Positions 49,473 to 58,914 of a DNA stretch of 64,000 nt are shown here, piece after piece. The notes beneath the pieces are model-generated. The model saw nothing but the letters and a program-made list of their open reading frames with translations. It was not told the origin of the DNA and did no database searches. The stretch is from an uncultured Clostridia bacterium (GTDB lineage: Bacteria > Bacillota > Clostridia > Oscillospirales > Ruminococcaceae): positions 22,897-86,896 of the forward strand of contig CAOKWH010000007.1 in assembly GCA_948473085.1 (NCBI GenBank). The letters are read 5' to 3'. The first letter of the stretch is position 1, and the number at the start of each line of letters is the position of its first letter. The position numbers and the translations under genes were made by a program.

Positions 49473-50537
49473 ATGGCACTGAATTTTCTTGATACCCATA
49501 CCCTACTCATAGCTGTGGAGGGGCTGGACAAGCCTGCCTCCTTCCTGCGTGACCGCTACTTCCCGACCAATGCGGCAACCGACATTTTTGCCACCACCGA
49601 TGTGCTGGTGGAGTACCGGGACGGCACTAAGAGGCTGGCCCCGTTTGTAGCTCCCCGCAAGGGCGGCGTGACTATCCTCCGTAATGGCTACACAATGGAG
49701 CGATACGAGCCGCCCTTTATTGCGCCCCGCCGTATGCTGACCTATGACGACCTCAGGCAGCGTGGCTTTGGCGAGGCCCTGATGACGAATCTAACCCCCG
49801 CACAGCGCCAGAACATGATGCTGCTGTCCGACGCCGAACAGCTGTCCAACATGATTGCCCGCCGGGAGGAGGCGATGGCCGCCGAGGTTATGCAGACCAA
49901 CGGCTGCGTGATGAAGCACATTGCCGACGACAAGGATGTTTCCGACGATAAGGAAATCCGTTTCTATACCGGGGATACCAACCCCGCTGTATATACGCCC
50001 TCCGGCAACTGGGATGCGGCCTACACCGGCATTATTGCCGACCTGACTGCAATGGCCCGCCTGCTGACAAGCCGTGGCCTGCCTGCAACCGAGCTGGTGG
50101 TTGCCCCCGATGTGGCCGACGCTATTATTGGCAACACCGCAATCCAGAAGCTGCTGGACATCGGCAACTATTCGCTGGGCAGGGTTGAACCGGAGGCGCT
50201 GCCGGCCGGTGCCACCCGTGTGGCCCGCCTCAACGCCAACGGCCGCATGATTGACATTATCAGCTACGACGAAACCTACACCGATGACGAGGGCAATGTG
50301 AAGCAGTATATTACCGCTGGCACTGCAATCCTGACCGCTCCCGCCGCTGGCCGCACCGCATACGGCGCCGTTACCCAGGTGGAGCAGAGCGACGGCAATT
50401 TCCACACTTATGCCGGCATGAGAGTGCCCAAGTACCTGTCCAGCGCAGAAGGCAACACCAGAACATTGACCCTTTCGTCCAGACCGCTGTTGATGCCCAA
50501 CAACAAGAACCCCTTTATCGTTGCAAAGGTGCTCTAA
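49473..50537 (+). CDS. Major capsid protein (lambda gpE family)
   Basis: Protein of 354 residues with family features: FLRDRYFPTNAATDIFATTD at the start, APFVAPRKGG, YEPPFIAPRRMLTYDDL and the C-terminal FHTYAGMRVPKYL region. It forms the icosahedral shell. The reading frame is intact and the codon use matches the neighbours. Confidence 0.93.
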   Translation: MALNFLDTHTLLIAVEGLDKPASFLRDRYFPTNAATDIFATTDVLVEYRDGTKRLAPFVAPRKGGVTILRNGYTMERYEPPFIAPRRMLTYDDLRQRGFGEALMTNLTPAQRQNMMLLSDAEQLSNMIARREEAMAAEVMQTNGCVMKHIADDKDVSDDKEIRFYTGDTNPAVYTPSGNWDAAYTGIIADLTAMARLLTSRGLPATELVVAPDVADAIIGNTAIQKLLDIGNYSLGRVEPEALPAGATRVARLNANGRMIDIISYDETYTDDEGNVKQYITAGTAILTAPAAGRTAYGAVTQVEQSDGNFHTYAGMRVPKYLSSAEGNTRTLTLSSRPLLMPNNKNPFIVAKVL

Positions 50538-50557
50538 TAGAACAGGAGGGAAAGCGC

Positions 50558-50965
50558 ATGATTAAGATTATACAAGGGGTATACGGCCATATGATTGATG
50601 GCCGTGTATACCCGAAGAACAGCACATCGGAGCCTTTCGAGCTGTCCGAAGCACAAGAGGCCCGGCTGGTTGGCTTGGGCGTGGCCGCCTATGTGGATGG
50701 CGGCAGCTCAGCCCTTCCCGAAGGAGGGGACGGCGCCCCCCTGTACTACAGCGTAGATATGAAAGCCGACGAGCTGCGGGCTATTGCAAAGGATATGGGC
50801 CTGACCTTTAAGGTAGGCATGAGCAAGGCCGAGATGGTGGAGGCGATGGATGCCCATATCAAAGCAAGCATCGAGGAGAATGAAGCCGACACGGACACCA
50901 CCGAGGAAGCAGAGGACGACGGCGAGGAGCTGCCTGAGTTTGACGCTGCCGAGGCGGTGGAGTAA
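50558..50965 (+). CDS. Head protein with HeH/SAP-like motif
   Basis: Protein of 135 residues: N-terminal beta part (IIQGVYGHMIDGRVYPKN), a short helix-extended-helix segment (MKADELRAIAKDMGLTFKVG, MSKAEMVEAM) and an acidic tail. This combination is common after the major capsid gene, with possible contact to DNA or tail. Exact role unknown. Confidence 0.65.
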   Translation: MIKIIQGVYGHMIDGRVYPKNSTSEPFELSEAQEARLVGLGVAAYVDGGSSALPEGGDGAPLYYSVDMKADELRAIAKDMGLTFKVGMSKAEMVEAMDAHIKASIEENEADTDTTEEAEDDGEELPEFDAAEAVE

Positions 50966-51282
50966 TGGGCTTCAAGGACATGGTGGCAAACGACAACCTT
51001 GCCGTTTTTATGGACATCCTCACCTTTGGTGAGCTGTACCGTGTCGAGGACCGGGAAATTCCGATTGTTCTCGACAACGACGAACTGAAAGAGCGGCAGG
51101 GCGGGCAGGATTTGGCGGTGGCGGAAAGCTCCGTCCTTTTTTATGCTCGAACGGACGATTTGCCGCCCCGGCGGCCACCCGGCGAAAACCTCAACATCAA
51201 TGGCCGGGAGTGCATGATTGACGACTGGCAGGAGGACATGGGCATTGCAACCGTTGTCCTGCGCCAGAACATCGTGGCATAA
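50965..51282 (+). CDS. Head-tail joining protein
   Basis: Protein of 105 residues starting with an ATG that overlaps the previous stop (TAATG). The position after the capsid genes and the beta-rich pattern (ECMIDDWQEDMGIATVVLRQ) fit a head-tail connector/adaptor of the lambda FII type; this is inferred mostly from gene order. Confidence 0.65.
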   Translation: MGFKDMVANDNLAVFMDILTFGELYRVEDREIPIVLDNDELKERQGGQDLAVAESSVLFYARTDDLPPRRPPGENLNINGRECMIDDWQEDMGIATVVLRQNIVA

Positions 51283-51294
51283 GGAGGTGGGGAT

Positions 51295-51915
51295 ATGTCT
51301 GTTGTTGGCATTTTGGACGATGTGACAGCATGGGTGCAAGAGGCTGTTTGCAGCCAGATAAAACTGAAAGTACCGCCGGAGGACAGGGAGCCGGACGATG
51401 CAGGTTATGCGTATCAGCGCATTTCTCCCACCGCGTTCCCGCTGTATCTGCCGACGAAGGACAAGCTGCCGCCGTCGGTGCGTTCCCCCTTCCCTTCCGT
51501 CTGTGTGCGGTTTATGGAGGGGGCGGACAATATGGCGGCGTCACAGGGCAGCGTGGGTATCGAACTGCTGTTCTCCACCTGGAACCCAGGGACGCACGGG
51601 AAGGATATCCTGCTGCCCAGTCCCAGCGACGCCCTGCGCCCGGTTCCGTGGACGGGCGACGAGGCGGAGGCTTATTTCAAGCGCTTGGGCGATGGCTGGC
51701 GGGATGCCTGGAACTTTGTCGACATTGCCCTGCGGGAAATTGAGAGTCGGACAGAAATAGCGGGTTATTCGATTGACCGCAGCGCCCCGGTGAAGTTTGG
51801 CCCGCTGGCCGATCAGGAGGGCATCCCCGACTTTTATCCGTTTTGGTATGCGTGGGTATCCTTTACGCTGACCTATCCGCTGCGCCGAAACCGCAGCTTT
51901 GAACAATTTTTGTAA
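51295..51915 (+). CDS. Tail completion/terminator-like protein
   Basis: Protein of 206 residues located between connector and sheath genes, the usual place of the tail completion protein. FPLYLPTKDKLPPSVRSPFP and the C-terminal FYPFWYAWVSFTLTYPLRR are the clearest segments. Function is from position; no catalytic motif. Confidence 0.65.
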   Translation: MSVVGILDDVTAWVQEAVCSQIKLKVPPEDREPDDAGYAYQRISPTAFPLYLPTKDKLPPSVRSPFPSVCVRFMEGADNMAASQGSVGIELLFSTWNPGTHGKDILLPSPSDALRPVPWTGDEAEAYFKRLGDGWRDAWNFVDIALREIESRTEIAGYSIDRSAPVKFGPLADQEGIPDFYPFWYAWVSFTLTYPLRRNRSFEQFL

Positions 51916-51929
51916 AAGGAGTTGAAACA

Positions 51930-53411
51930 ATGGCAGTCATTTATAAACACGGCACCTATGGCGAGTTTGCGGCAAGTGTCGGCAGCGTGGCAGTGCAGTC
52001 CGGCACCATCCCGGTGTATGTCGGCGCTCTGCCGGTGAACCTTATCCGAGGGTATGCCGACGCCGGCATTATCAACGCCCCCGTGCTGCTCCGGTCGATG
52101 GCCGGGGCAAGGCAGGCGGTGGGCTATTCTCCCGACTGGGAGAAGTATTCCCTGTGTGAGGCAGTAAAAGCCCATTTTGACAATCCCCTGGGCAATGTGG
52201 CCCCGATTGTCGTCATCAATGTACTTGACCCGGATAAGCACAGAAAAAATGGTGAAGCCACGACCGAAACGCTGACCTTTGCCAATGGCCGAGCAACCAT
52301 TGCCAGCGATACAATCATCCTGGATACCCTGGTGCTGGCCGACAAGGTGGAGGGCGTGGACTTCTCGGTGGATTATGACTTTACAGGCGGCCTTGTACTG
52401 ATTGACAGTATCGGCGAGAAGCTGACCGGCACGGTTGAAGTCAGCTATTCCGAGGTTGACCCCTCTGCCATCACCGAGGCCGAGATTATCGGCAGCGTGA
52501 CCGAGGGCGGCGTATACAGCGGCCTGGGGGCAGTGGGCCTGGTCTATCCGGAGCACAACCTCATCCCCAACCTGATTGCCGCCCCTGGCTGGTCGGAGAA
52601 ACCTGCTGTCTATAACGCTATGATAGCAGCAGGCAAAAAGATAAACGGCCATTGGGATGCCTTTGTTTTGGCGGACATCCCGCTGAAGAAAGACACGGAA
52701 AAGGTGGACACTTTGGCAGCGGCTAAAAAGTGGGCCGAGGAGAACGCCTATACAAGCGAGCGCTCAAAGGTATTTTGGCCGAAGGCTGCGGGCACGGACG
52801 GCAACATCTATCATCTGTCTACCCTTGCCGCCTGGCTAATGCAGAGCGTTGATTCAACCCATGCGGGCATTCCGATGGAGACACCCTCCAACAAGCCCCT
52901 GCCGGCAGCCCGTCAGTATTTCGGGGATGGCAGCACAAACAGAGGATTTGACCAGGTGCAGGCCAACGAGCTGAACGAGGCAGGCATTACCACCCTGATC
53001 TTCTGGGGCGGACAGTGGGTGCTTTGGGGCGGTCACACAGCGGCGTACAAATTCGGGAAAGTCACCGATAACCGGGTAGTTTTTGACAACAACATCCGAA
53101 TGCTGATGTATATCCTCAATTCGTTCCAGCTGGAGCACGCCCTGACCATTGACAAGCCCATGACAAAGTCGATGGCGGACACCATCCGCAACCGGGAGCA
53201 GGAAAAGGCCGACGCCCTGGCTGCTGTGGGGGCGCTGATTGGTGCGCCGGTGGTGCGCTTTGACGAGGATACCAACAGCACTGCCGAACTGACAGAGGGC
53301 AACTTTGTGTGGGACTTTGAGGGAACCCCGACGCCGCAGGGCAAGAGCTTCACCCTGCGGGCGGCCTACACCACCGCAGGCTTTGACAGTTACTTTGGAG
53401 AGGAGGCGTAA
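51930..53411 (+). CDS. Contractile tail sheath protein
   Basis: Protein of 493 residues of the phage tail sheath family (XkdK/P2 FI-like): N-terminal VIYKHGTYGEFAASVGSVAV, a central VDFSVDYDFTGGLVLIDS insertion and the conserved C-terminal core WGGQWVLWGGHTAAYKFGKV, FDNNIRMLMYILNSFQLEHA. It makes the phage a myovirus. It is intact and starts behind AAAAGGAGTTG. Confidence 0.93.
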   Translation: MAVIYKHGTYGEFAASVGSVAVQSGTIPVYVGALPVNLIRGYADAGIINAPVLLRSMAGARQAVGYSPDWEKYSLCEAVKAHFDNPLGNVAPIVVINVLDPDKHRKNGEATTETLTFANGRATIASDTIILDTLVLADKVEGVDFSVDYDFTGGLVLIDSIGEKLTGTVEVSYSEVDPSAITEAEIIGSVTEGGVYSGLGAVGLVYPEHNLIPNLIAAPGWSEKPAVYNAMIAAGKKINGHWDAFVLADIPLKKDTEKVDTLAAAKKWAEENAYTSERSKVFWPKAAGTDGNIYHLSTLAAWLMQSVDSTHAGIPMETPSNKPLPAARQYFGDGSTNRGFDQVQANELNEAGITTLIFWGGQWVLWGGHTAAYKFGKVTDNRVVFDNNIRMLMYILNSFQLEHALTIDKPMTKSMADTIRNREQEKADALAAVGALIGAPVVRFDEDTNSTAELTEGNFVWDFEGTPTPQGKSFTLRAAYTTAGFDSYFGEEA

Positions 53412-53414
53412 CCG

Positions 53415-53924
53415 ATGGCAGCATTTTTGAACATGAACGGCCCAGTCGTGGCGAATACCGTCTATGTGGGGGGGCAACTGGTGGCACGGGATGTGGCCAT
53501 TACCCTCCCGGAGATAACGCCCCAGACGGCGGATGTACAGGCGCTCGGCACGCTGTCCCTCCCCATCTGGCAGCTGCTTGAAAACATGGAGCTGGCCATC
53601 ACCAAAATTGGGGCCGACAACGGTTTGCGTGCCATGATTAAGCCGGAACCCCTGTCGCTGGAGGCACGCTGGGTGCAGACGGTGACCGATGCGGGCGGCG
53701 TAACAAAGGAGGTAGGCTGCAAGGCTTTCATGCGCGGCATCCCCTCCAAAATCCCCGGCCTGGGTCTTACCCCCGGCGAGGCGTCGGAGGGCGAATGCAC
53801 CTTTAGCCTGACCCGTTACCAGTTGATGGTGGACGGAGCGGAACTGTTCCTGATTGATCGGTTGGCCGGTATTGTGAAGATTGGCGGGAAAGATTATGCA
53901 GCGGCACTAAGCAGCCTGCTGTAA
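53415..53924 (+). CDS. Tail tube protein
   Basis: Protein of 169 residues, P2 FII-type tube (LPEITPQTADVQALGTLSLP, AFMRGIPSKIPGLGLTPGE, LSLTRYQL-type strand). It polymerises inside the sheath. It starts 3 bp after the sheath gene. A strong hairpin follows it. Confidence 0.9.
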   Translation: MAAFLNMNGPVVANTVYVGGQLVARDVAITLPEITPQTADVQALGTLSLPIWQLLENMELAITKIGADNGLRAMIKPEPLSLEARWVQTVTDAGGVTKEVGCKAFMRGIPSKIPGLGLTPGEASEGECTFSLTRYQLMVDGAELFLIDRLAGIVKIGGKDYAAALSSLL

Positions 53925-53939
53925 GAGGAAAAAAACCAT

Positions 53940-53970
53940 CCCTGCCCGGGAAGCCGGGCGGGGGTTCTTT
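53940..53970 (+). terminator. Hairpin after the tube gene
   Basis: CCCTGCCCGG/CCGGGCGGGG stem (one G-U pair) with a GAAG loop and a short T-rich end. It probably reduces transcription from the abundant sheath/tube genes into the chaperone gene. Confidence 0.65.
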
Positions 53971-53983
53971 ATAGGAGGGAACT

Positions 53984-54388
53984 ATGCAAAATACATTGAA
54001 ACTGAAAAACCCCATCCTTATCAACAATAAGGCTGTGGATATGTTGACATACGACACAAACGAGATTACCGGCGTTCTTTTTTCCGAGGCGGAGGCCATG
54101 CGCAAGCGTGCCGCCGGCATGAAGAATGTGTCCATCAATCCGGCCATTGAGTTTGACTTTGCGCTGCATCTGTACCTGGGTTTTGCGGCCATTCTTGCCG
54201 TCAACCCTAAGTACGATTTTTCGGATATGGAGCGCATCCACGGGGCCGACCTAATGGAGGTAATGGCAATCGGCCGAAATTTTACCATGCAGTCGGAGGA
54301 ATACGGGGAAAAGACCTCCGGCGAGCAATCCGGGACTACTCCAGAGCCTACTACACCAGCGCCCGAGAGCTTGAACAGCGGCGAGTAA
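53984..54388 (+). CDS. Tail assembly chaperone, short form (XkdN-like)
   Basis: Protein of 134 residues located between tube and tape measure genes, the fixed place of tail chaperones. It starts behind ATAGGAGGGAACT. The frame carries a slippery AAATTTT at 54277-54283 that allows a -1 shift into a second ORF ending at 54483. Confidence 0.82.
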   Translation: MQNTLKLKNPILINNKAVDMLTYDTNEITGVLFSEAEAMRKRAAGMKNVSINPAIEFDFALHLYLGFAAILAVNPKYDFSDMERIHGADLMEVMAIGRNFTMQSEEYGEKTSGEQSGTTPEPTTPAPESLNSGE

Positions 54389-54483
54389 TCGACTTTATTG
54401 TCGAATACGCTGAGGCCGTAGAGGAAGAACAGGAGAGGCGAAAAAGACAGAAAGCCAAACAGGCCAGCTATAAAAGGGGGTGA
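54277..54483 (+). CDS. Frameshift extension of the tail assembly chaperone
   Basis: After a -1 shift at A-AAT-TTT (54277-54283) the frame stays open to TGA 54481-54483. It reads a basic, helical tail (RDYSRAYYTSARELEQRRVI, then FIVEYAEAVEEEQERRKRQK) that binds the tape measure in the known G/GT and E/E+E' systems. The full product would be 166 residues. No independent start codon with a ribosome-binding site exists in this frame. Confidence 0.72.
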   Translation, partial: KFYHAVGGIRGKDLRRAIRDYSRAYYTSARELEQRRVIDFIVEYAEAVEEEQERRKRQKAKQASYKRG

Positions 54484-54487
54484 CTGA

Positions 54488-56605
54488 TTGGCAAAGGGCA
54501 GAGAGTTTGAAACCATACTAAATTTTGGCGGCAGCATTGACCCCAGCCTGGGGTCTGCTATTGATGCAGCAGTCAAAAGACTGGAACAGATTAGCGAGAG
54601 CGCCACCGAGGCGGCGGGTGCAGCTGGGAAACTGACCGACAAAATCCAGAAGCAGGAAAAGGTGCTGCGGCAGGCCGAGGCACAATACGCCTCTTTTGTA
54701 CTGGCCGGGGAAGAAAACACCGAGCAAGCGCAGGAACTGGCCCGTGAAATCCAAGAACTTGCCCGAGAGCTGAACAACGACAAACGGGCGTTTAAGGCAG
54801 CGGAGCAAGCGGCAGAACGGCTGGCCGACAGTATGGACGATACAGACAAAAGAGCGGACGACCTTGGCGATGGGCTGGATGATGTGGGCAGGGCTGCCCG
54901 AGGCACCAAAGATGGTTTTACCGTTATGAAAGGTGCCCTGGCTAACCTTGTTTCTACTGGAATTACCCGTGTAATAGACGGGATAGGGAATATGGCGTCC
55001 AGTATCTACGGCTTGGCTGACAGTACCCAGGAGTACCGGGAGGACATCGGCAAGCTAAAAACAGCCTGGGAGAGTGCCGGGCAGTCCACCGAGCTGGCGA
55101 CCAATACCTATAAGAATTTCTATTCCGTTCTGGGCGAGGAGGATCGAAGCGTCGAGGCTGTCAACCATCTGGCTAAGTTTGTGGACACCGAGCAGGACAT
55201 GGCAAAGTGGACGGATATTGCCACCGGCGTATGGGGCACCTTTGGCGACAGCCTGCCTATTGAGGGCCTGACCGAGGCTGCCAACGAAACGGCAAAGGTC
55301 GGAAAGCTGACCGGCGTGCTGGCCGATGCGCTGAACTGGGCGGGCGTCAATGAGGACGACTTCCAGGCGAAGCTGGACAGAGCCACGACAGAGCAGGAAC
55401 GAGCGCAGATTATCACCGAAACACTGAGCGGCCTCTACACCGAGGCGGCGGAGAACTATCGGGAGAACAATGCAAGTATCATCGAGGCCCGCATGGCGAA
55501 CTCCGATTACACGGACAGTCTGGCAGAGATGGGCGAGCGTATCGAGCCGGTAACTACCGCAGTTAAAAACGGTCTAAATACCATTCTGCAAAAGGCGCTT
55601 GAACTGACTGGAAAAGCCGACTGGGAGGCTATTAGTCTGAGCGTCGCTGGAGGCATGGAAAAAGTCGCCGACATGATGCAGTTTGTCGCTGACAATGCCG
55701 ATATTCTTATTCCATTAGTGGCAGGGCTTACTGCCGGTATGCTGGCCTATAAGGCCGCCAATATAGCAGTGGGGGAATCGACTTTAATTGCAGTGGCAGC
55801 CGAAAAAGCCAGTGCAATCGCACATGGTATCAAAACCGGCGCAATAACAGCCTCAACCGTGGCAACAACAGCGGCAACGGCGGCTACATGGGCATTCAAT
55901 GGAGCAATGGCTGTACTGACAAGCCCTATTACTGCTGTAGTAGTTGCAATCGGCGCGCTGGTTGCTGCCGGGGTTTACCTTTGGCGCAACTGGGATACAG
56001 TCAAAGAAAAGGCGGCCCAACTCGGCGGCTTCCTAACTGAAAAATGGGATGGGATAAAGACCTCAACAAAGAAAGCGGTTGATGGTATTGTCGGCTGGTT
56101 TAAGTCCGGTTTTGATTCGCTGGTCGGCATCGTGATGGGGCCGATTAACAAAATCACTGGCATGATTGACGGCGTGAAGGACAAGTTTAACAGCTTCAAG
56201 TCCGGAGTATCCGAAAAAATCAGCGGCGCAGCGGAAAAAGTATCCGGCTGGCTGCCGAAGTTTGCAGCCGGTGGTTTTACTCGTGGCGTCAGTATAGCAG
56301 GCGAGGCAGGCACCGAGGCGGTCATTTCCTTTGACCCCGCATACCGGGAGCAGAACCTGTCCTACTGGGCAAGGGCTGGCCGCCTGCTGGGAGCAACAGC
56401 GGAGGATGGGGGCTTTTCCCTGTTCGGCAGCAGCGGCGGGGGAACAAGCATAGATTTTGGCGGCGTGACCTTTGCGCCGAATATCACTGTGGCCGGAAAT
56501 GCCGACAAGCAGACCATCCTGGAGGCCATCGAAGCGGAATATCCCGAATTTACCGATCTGCTTGACCGCTGGGCGGAGGAAAGGAGGCGGACAGTCTATG
56601 CCTGA
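54488..56605 (+). CDS. Tail tape measure protein
   Basis: Protein of 705 residues: helical N-terminal half with heptads (~30-130), several hydrophobic Ala/Val stretches (about 415-500) and a C-terminal region with WLPKFAAGGFTRGVSIAGEA, TEAVISFDPAYREQNLSYWA, typical of tape measures. Its length sets the tail length; 705 residues predict a short tail. TTG 54488 follows AAAGGGGGTGA. Confidence 0.9.
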   Translation: MAKGREFETILNFGGSIDPSLGSAIDAAVKRLEQISESATEAAGAAGKLTDKIQKQEKVLRQAEAQYASFVLAGEENTEQAQELAREIQELARELNNDKRAFKAAEQAAERLADSMDDTDKRADDLGDGLDDVGRAARGTKDGFTVMKGALANLVSTGITRVIDGIGNMASSIYGLADSTQEYREDIGKLKTAWESAGQSTELATNTYKNFYSVLGEEDRSVEAVNHLAKFVDTEQDMAKWTDIATGVWGTFGDSLPIEGLTEAANETAKVGKLTGVLADALNWAGVNEDDFQAKLDRATTEQERAQIITETLSGLYTEAAENYRENNASIIEARMANSDYTDSLAEMGERIEPVTTAVKNGLNTILQKALELTGKADWEAISLSVAGGMEKVADMMQFVADNADILIPLVAGLTAGMLAYKAANIAVGESTLIAVAAEKASAIAHGIKTGAITASTVATTAATAATWAFNGAMAVLTSPITAVVVAIGALVAAGVYLWRNWDTVKEKAAQLGGFLTEKWDGIKTSTKKAVDGIVGWFKSGFDSLVGIVMGPINKITGMIDGVKDKFNSFKSGVSEKISGAAEKVSGWLPKFAAGGFTRGVSIAGEAGTEAVISFDPAYREQNLSYWARAGRLLGATAEDGGFSLFGSSGGGTSIDFGGVTFAPNITVAGNADKQTILEAIEAEYPEFTDLLDRWAEERRRTVYA

Positions 56606-56825
56606 TAGAGTAGGACATGACGAGATTCTCACCATAGAGGGGGACACCTGGGACGCCCTGGCGCTGGCTTTATACGATGACGAGCAAAAGGCTTCCCTGC
56701 TCATTAGCGCCAACCCGGACTATTGCAGCACCCTGATTTTTGGTGAGGGTGTGGTGCTTAAAATCCCTATTGTGGAGGAAATCGAAACACCCGAAACCCT
56801 GCCCCCGTGGAGGCGCAAAACATGA
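56598..56825 (+). CDS. Tail protein X (LysM-like)
   Basis: Protein of 75 residues. [20 protein letters not shown] and [20 protein letters not shown] match the P2 gpX/LysM-like tail protein family that bridges tube end and baseplate. ATG 56598 overlaps the tape measure gene. Confidence 0.87.
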   Translation: MPDRVGHDEILTIEGDTWDALALALYDDEQKASLLISANPDYCSTLIFGEGVVLKIPIVEEIETPETLPPWRRKT

Positions 56826-57742
56826 TTAAGGTGATTTACAATGGTGCAGACATCACGGACGATATTGCTATTGACCGGGTGTACCACGACATGTACGCCG
56901 CCGGGCGCAGCGATACCCTCAGCCTGCGGCTGAACGATGCCGGGGCGCTGTGGGACAAGTGGGGGCCGCAGATTGGTGACACGATTGCCATAGAATACGG
57001 CGCGGCAAAGACCGGCGACATGTATGTGGCGGCTGCGACGCCCGAGAATGGGCTATACAGTATACAGGCTATGTCTGCCCCTGCATCTGCAATGGAGGTG
57101 GGCAGCAAGGCGTGGAGGCAGGTACACCTTATGCAGATAGGGCAAGAGGTTGCAAGCCGCCACGGGCTGAAATTCAGCGCCTACGGCGTTACCGACCAGC
57201 TTTATCAATACATCATGCAGGCAGGGCAAAGCGACTTTGCGTTCCTGCACCAGAGGTGCGCCCTTGAGGGATGCGCCTTTTTGGTGTTCGACGGTGAGCT
57301 GATAATGTATTCCGAGCCATACATGGAGGGAATGGCCCCGCTTGAAACTTTGGAGGTTGGAATTGATGCAGATTTTCGGTACATCGACAACCGAAGCACC
57401 CTATATGGTAGCTGTAAGCTGGAGTTTGGAGTATTTGCCGGGGAGTATGACGCCGGGAACGGTGTAAACCGGGTGCTGGTGCCAACCTTTGCGGCCAATA
57501 TTGGCAGCGCGGCCGAGGCCGGGCGGTTTGCTAAGAACCTGCTGCGGCAGGCGAACAAGGACGGGCAGCATGGATATATCCGTGTACCAATTATGCCGGG
57601 GTATGCTCCCGGCAGCACGGCCACACTGTCCAACAGCCGGGCGCCGTCCTGGGATGGCAAAATTTTTGTGGAGCATATCCGCAACCACTACGACAGCGGG
57701 CAAAGTAAACTCTTTTTCCGCCGACCATTGGAGGGCTATTGA
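56822..57742 (+). CDS. Baseplate hub, late control gpD-like
   Basis: Protein of 306 residues. The order of beta domains and segments such as [40 protein letters not shown] and a C-terminal [16 protein letters not shown] match the P2 gpD/T4 gp27-like hub. ATG 56822 overlaps the gpX stop (ATGA). The partial product GPD is known in P2 only as late control by name; the structural role is meant here. Confidence 0.87.
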   Translation: MIKVIYNGADITDDIAIDRVYHDMYAAGRSDTLSLRLNDAGALWDKWGPQIGDTIAIEYGAAKTGDMYVAAATPENGLYSIQAMSAPASAMEVGSKAWRQVHLMQIGQEVASRHGLKFSAYGVTDQLYQYIMQAGQSDFAFLHQRCALEGCAFLVFDGELIMYSEPYMEGMAPLETLEVGIDADFRYIDNRSTLYGSCKLEFGVFAGEYDAGNGVNRVLVPTFAANIGSAAEAGRFAKNLLRQANKDGQHGYIRVPIMPGYAPGSTATLSNSRAPSWDGKIFVEHIRNHYDSGQSKLFFRRPLEGY

Positions 57743-58023
57743 TGGCAGAGATTAGAAACGGCGTGGTAACACAGATACTGGCGGGCGGAGCACAGGCCGT
57801 TATCCGCCCCTTTGGGCTGGGGCAGTCGGTGACCCCGCCGCTGCCGGTACAAAATATCACAGTTAAAATACCGGCTTACACCGCCCACGGCGAACAGCAC
57901 CCGGCACAGACCATCCAGGTGCTGCACCCGGCGCTGGCCGTAGGGGACAGGGTGGCCTTTGTTCTATACGAAGATGGCACCGGTCTGATAATCGACAAAA
58001 CAGGGGGCGGAATGAGTGGCTAA
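57742..58023 (+). CDS. Small baseplate protein (DUF2577/XkdR-like)
   Basis: Protein of 93 residues, a small beta barrel ([40 protein letters not shown]). Position between hub and gpU-like genes corresponds to XkdR in PBSX. ATG 57742 has GGAGGGC upstream. Confidence 0.65.
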   Translation: MAEIRNGVVTQILAGGAQAVIRPFGLGQSVTPPLPVQNITVKIPAYTAHGEQHPAQTIQVLHPALAVGDRVAFVLYEDGTGLIIDKTGGGMSG

Positions 58024-58639
58024 ATATACGGCGCAGTGGGGGCCTAAAGGGTTTATTGTTTCCCCTGGCAAGGTTGTCCCTTTAAAAGACATCTCCACGG
58101 GGTACACCCTAAAGGCAGAGAGCAACAACGATACCAGCGGCACACCGCCTACCAACACCCGGGGCCGGGAGCTGCAAGTGGTTACACTGCAAACCTCCTA
58201 CATAGCGGCGGCAGGCGTAAGCCCCCGGGCGCAGTTGGAGGAGTGGGGCGAGCTGATTGGTGAAAAATATCCCCTGTATATCCAGGGGCAGCGGTTTGGG
58301 CCAAAGTTGCTCCAACTGGAGGATGTACGGCCCTCCAATATTGTACTGGACAACATCGGGCGGTTTGTTTCCCTTGACCTTGCGCTTACGCTGCGGGAGT
58401 ACATCCCGCCGGCCACAAAGGTGAGCGCAAAGGCGTTTTCGGGCGCGGCAAAAAGCGCAGGCAGCACGGGCAGCGCCGCCGGTAAGTCTGCGTCCGGTAA
58501 GTCTGCGCCCAGTAAGGGCGGGGCGCTGGCGGCAAAACCGTCCAGTGAGGACAGAAAGGTGAAAAAGCCGACATTAGCGGGCCGGATGGTGGGCGCTGGT
58601 GTGTCGGCGTTGCTGAAAGCGGCGGGAGTGAAGAAATGA
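58016..58639 (+). CDS. Tail protein gpU-like
   Basis: Protein of 207 residues. Residues ~15-135 (ELQVVTLQTSYIAAAGVSPR, YPLYIQGQRFGPKLLQLEDV, FVSLDLALTLREYIPP) follow the P2 gpU pattern. The rest is a low-complexity Ala/Ser/Lys tail ending LLKAAGVKK. Its GTG start overlaps the previous gene. Confidence 0.75.
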   Translation: MAKYTAQWGPKGFIVSPGKVVPLKDISTGYTLKAESNNDTSGTPPTNTRGRELQVVTLQTSYIAAAGVSPRAQLEEWGELIGEKYPLYIQGQRFGPKLLQLEDVRPSNIVLDNIGRFVSLDLALTLREYIPPATKVSAKAFSGAAKSAGSTGSAAGKSASGKSAPSKGGALAAKPSSEDRKVKKPTLAGRMVGAGVSALLKAAGVKK

Positions 58640-58902
58640 GGGCAAGCGGAAACGGCAATGTGCAGCGGTGCGCCGAGAATTTGCTGGCAACCGTGCGTGG
58701 TGAAGTACCATACGACCGTCTGAAAGGGCTTGATGCTCGGGCAATAGACAAGCCAGCGGAGGAAGTTCAGGCGCTGATACAGCAGGACGCCGAGTGGATG
58801 CTGGAGATATATGAACCCAGAGGAAAGGTGCGGGACATTATCCTGTCACCAGGAGAGACAGACGGCGGACAGTTCCATTTAACCGCCGTCCTGGAGGAAT
58901 AA
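58636..58902 (+). CDS. Baseplate wedge protein (gp25/gpW-like)
   Basis: Protein of 88 residues (RCAENLLATVRGEVPYDRLK, IYEPRGKVRDIILSPGETDG), the small gp25/LysW fold that joins sheath and baseplate wedge. ATGA overlap with the gene before it. Confidence 0.8.
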   Translation: MRASGNGNVQRCAENLLATVRGEVPYDRLKGLDARAIDKPAEEVQALIQQDAEWMLEIYEPRGKVRDIILSPGETDGGQFHLTAVLEE

Positions 58903-58914
58903 GGAGGGGAGAAG

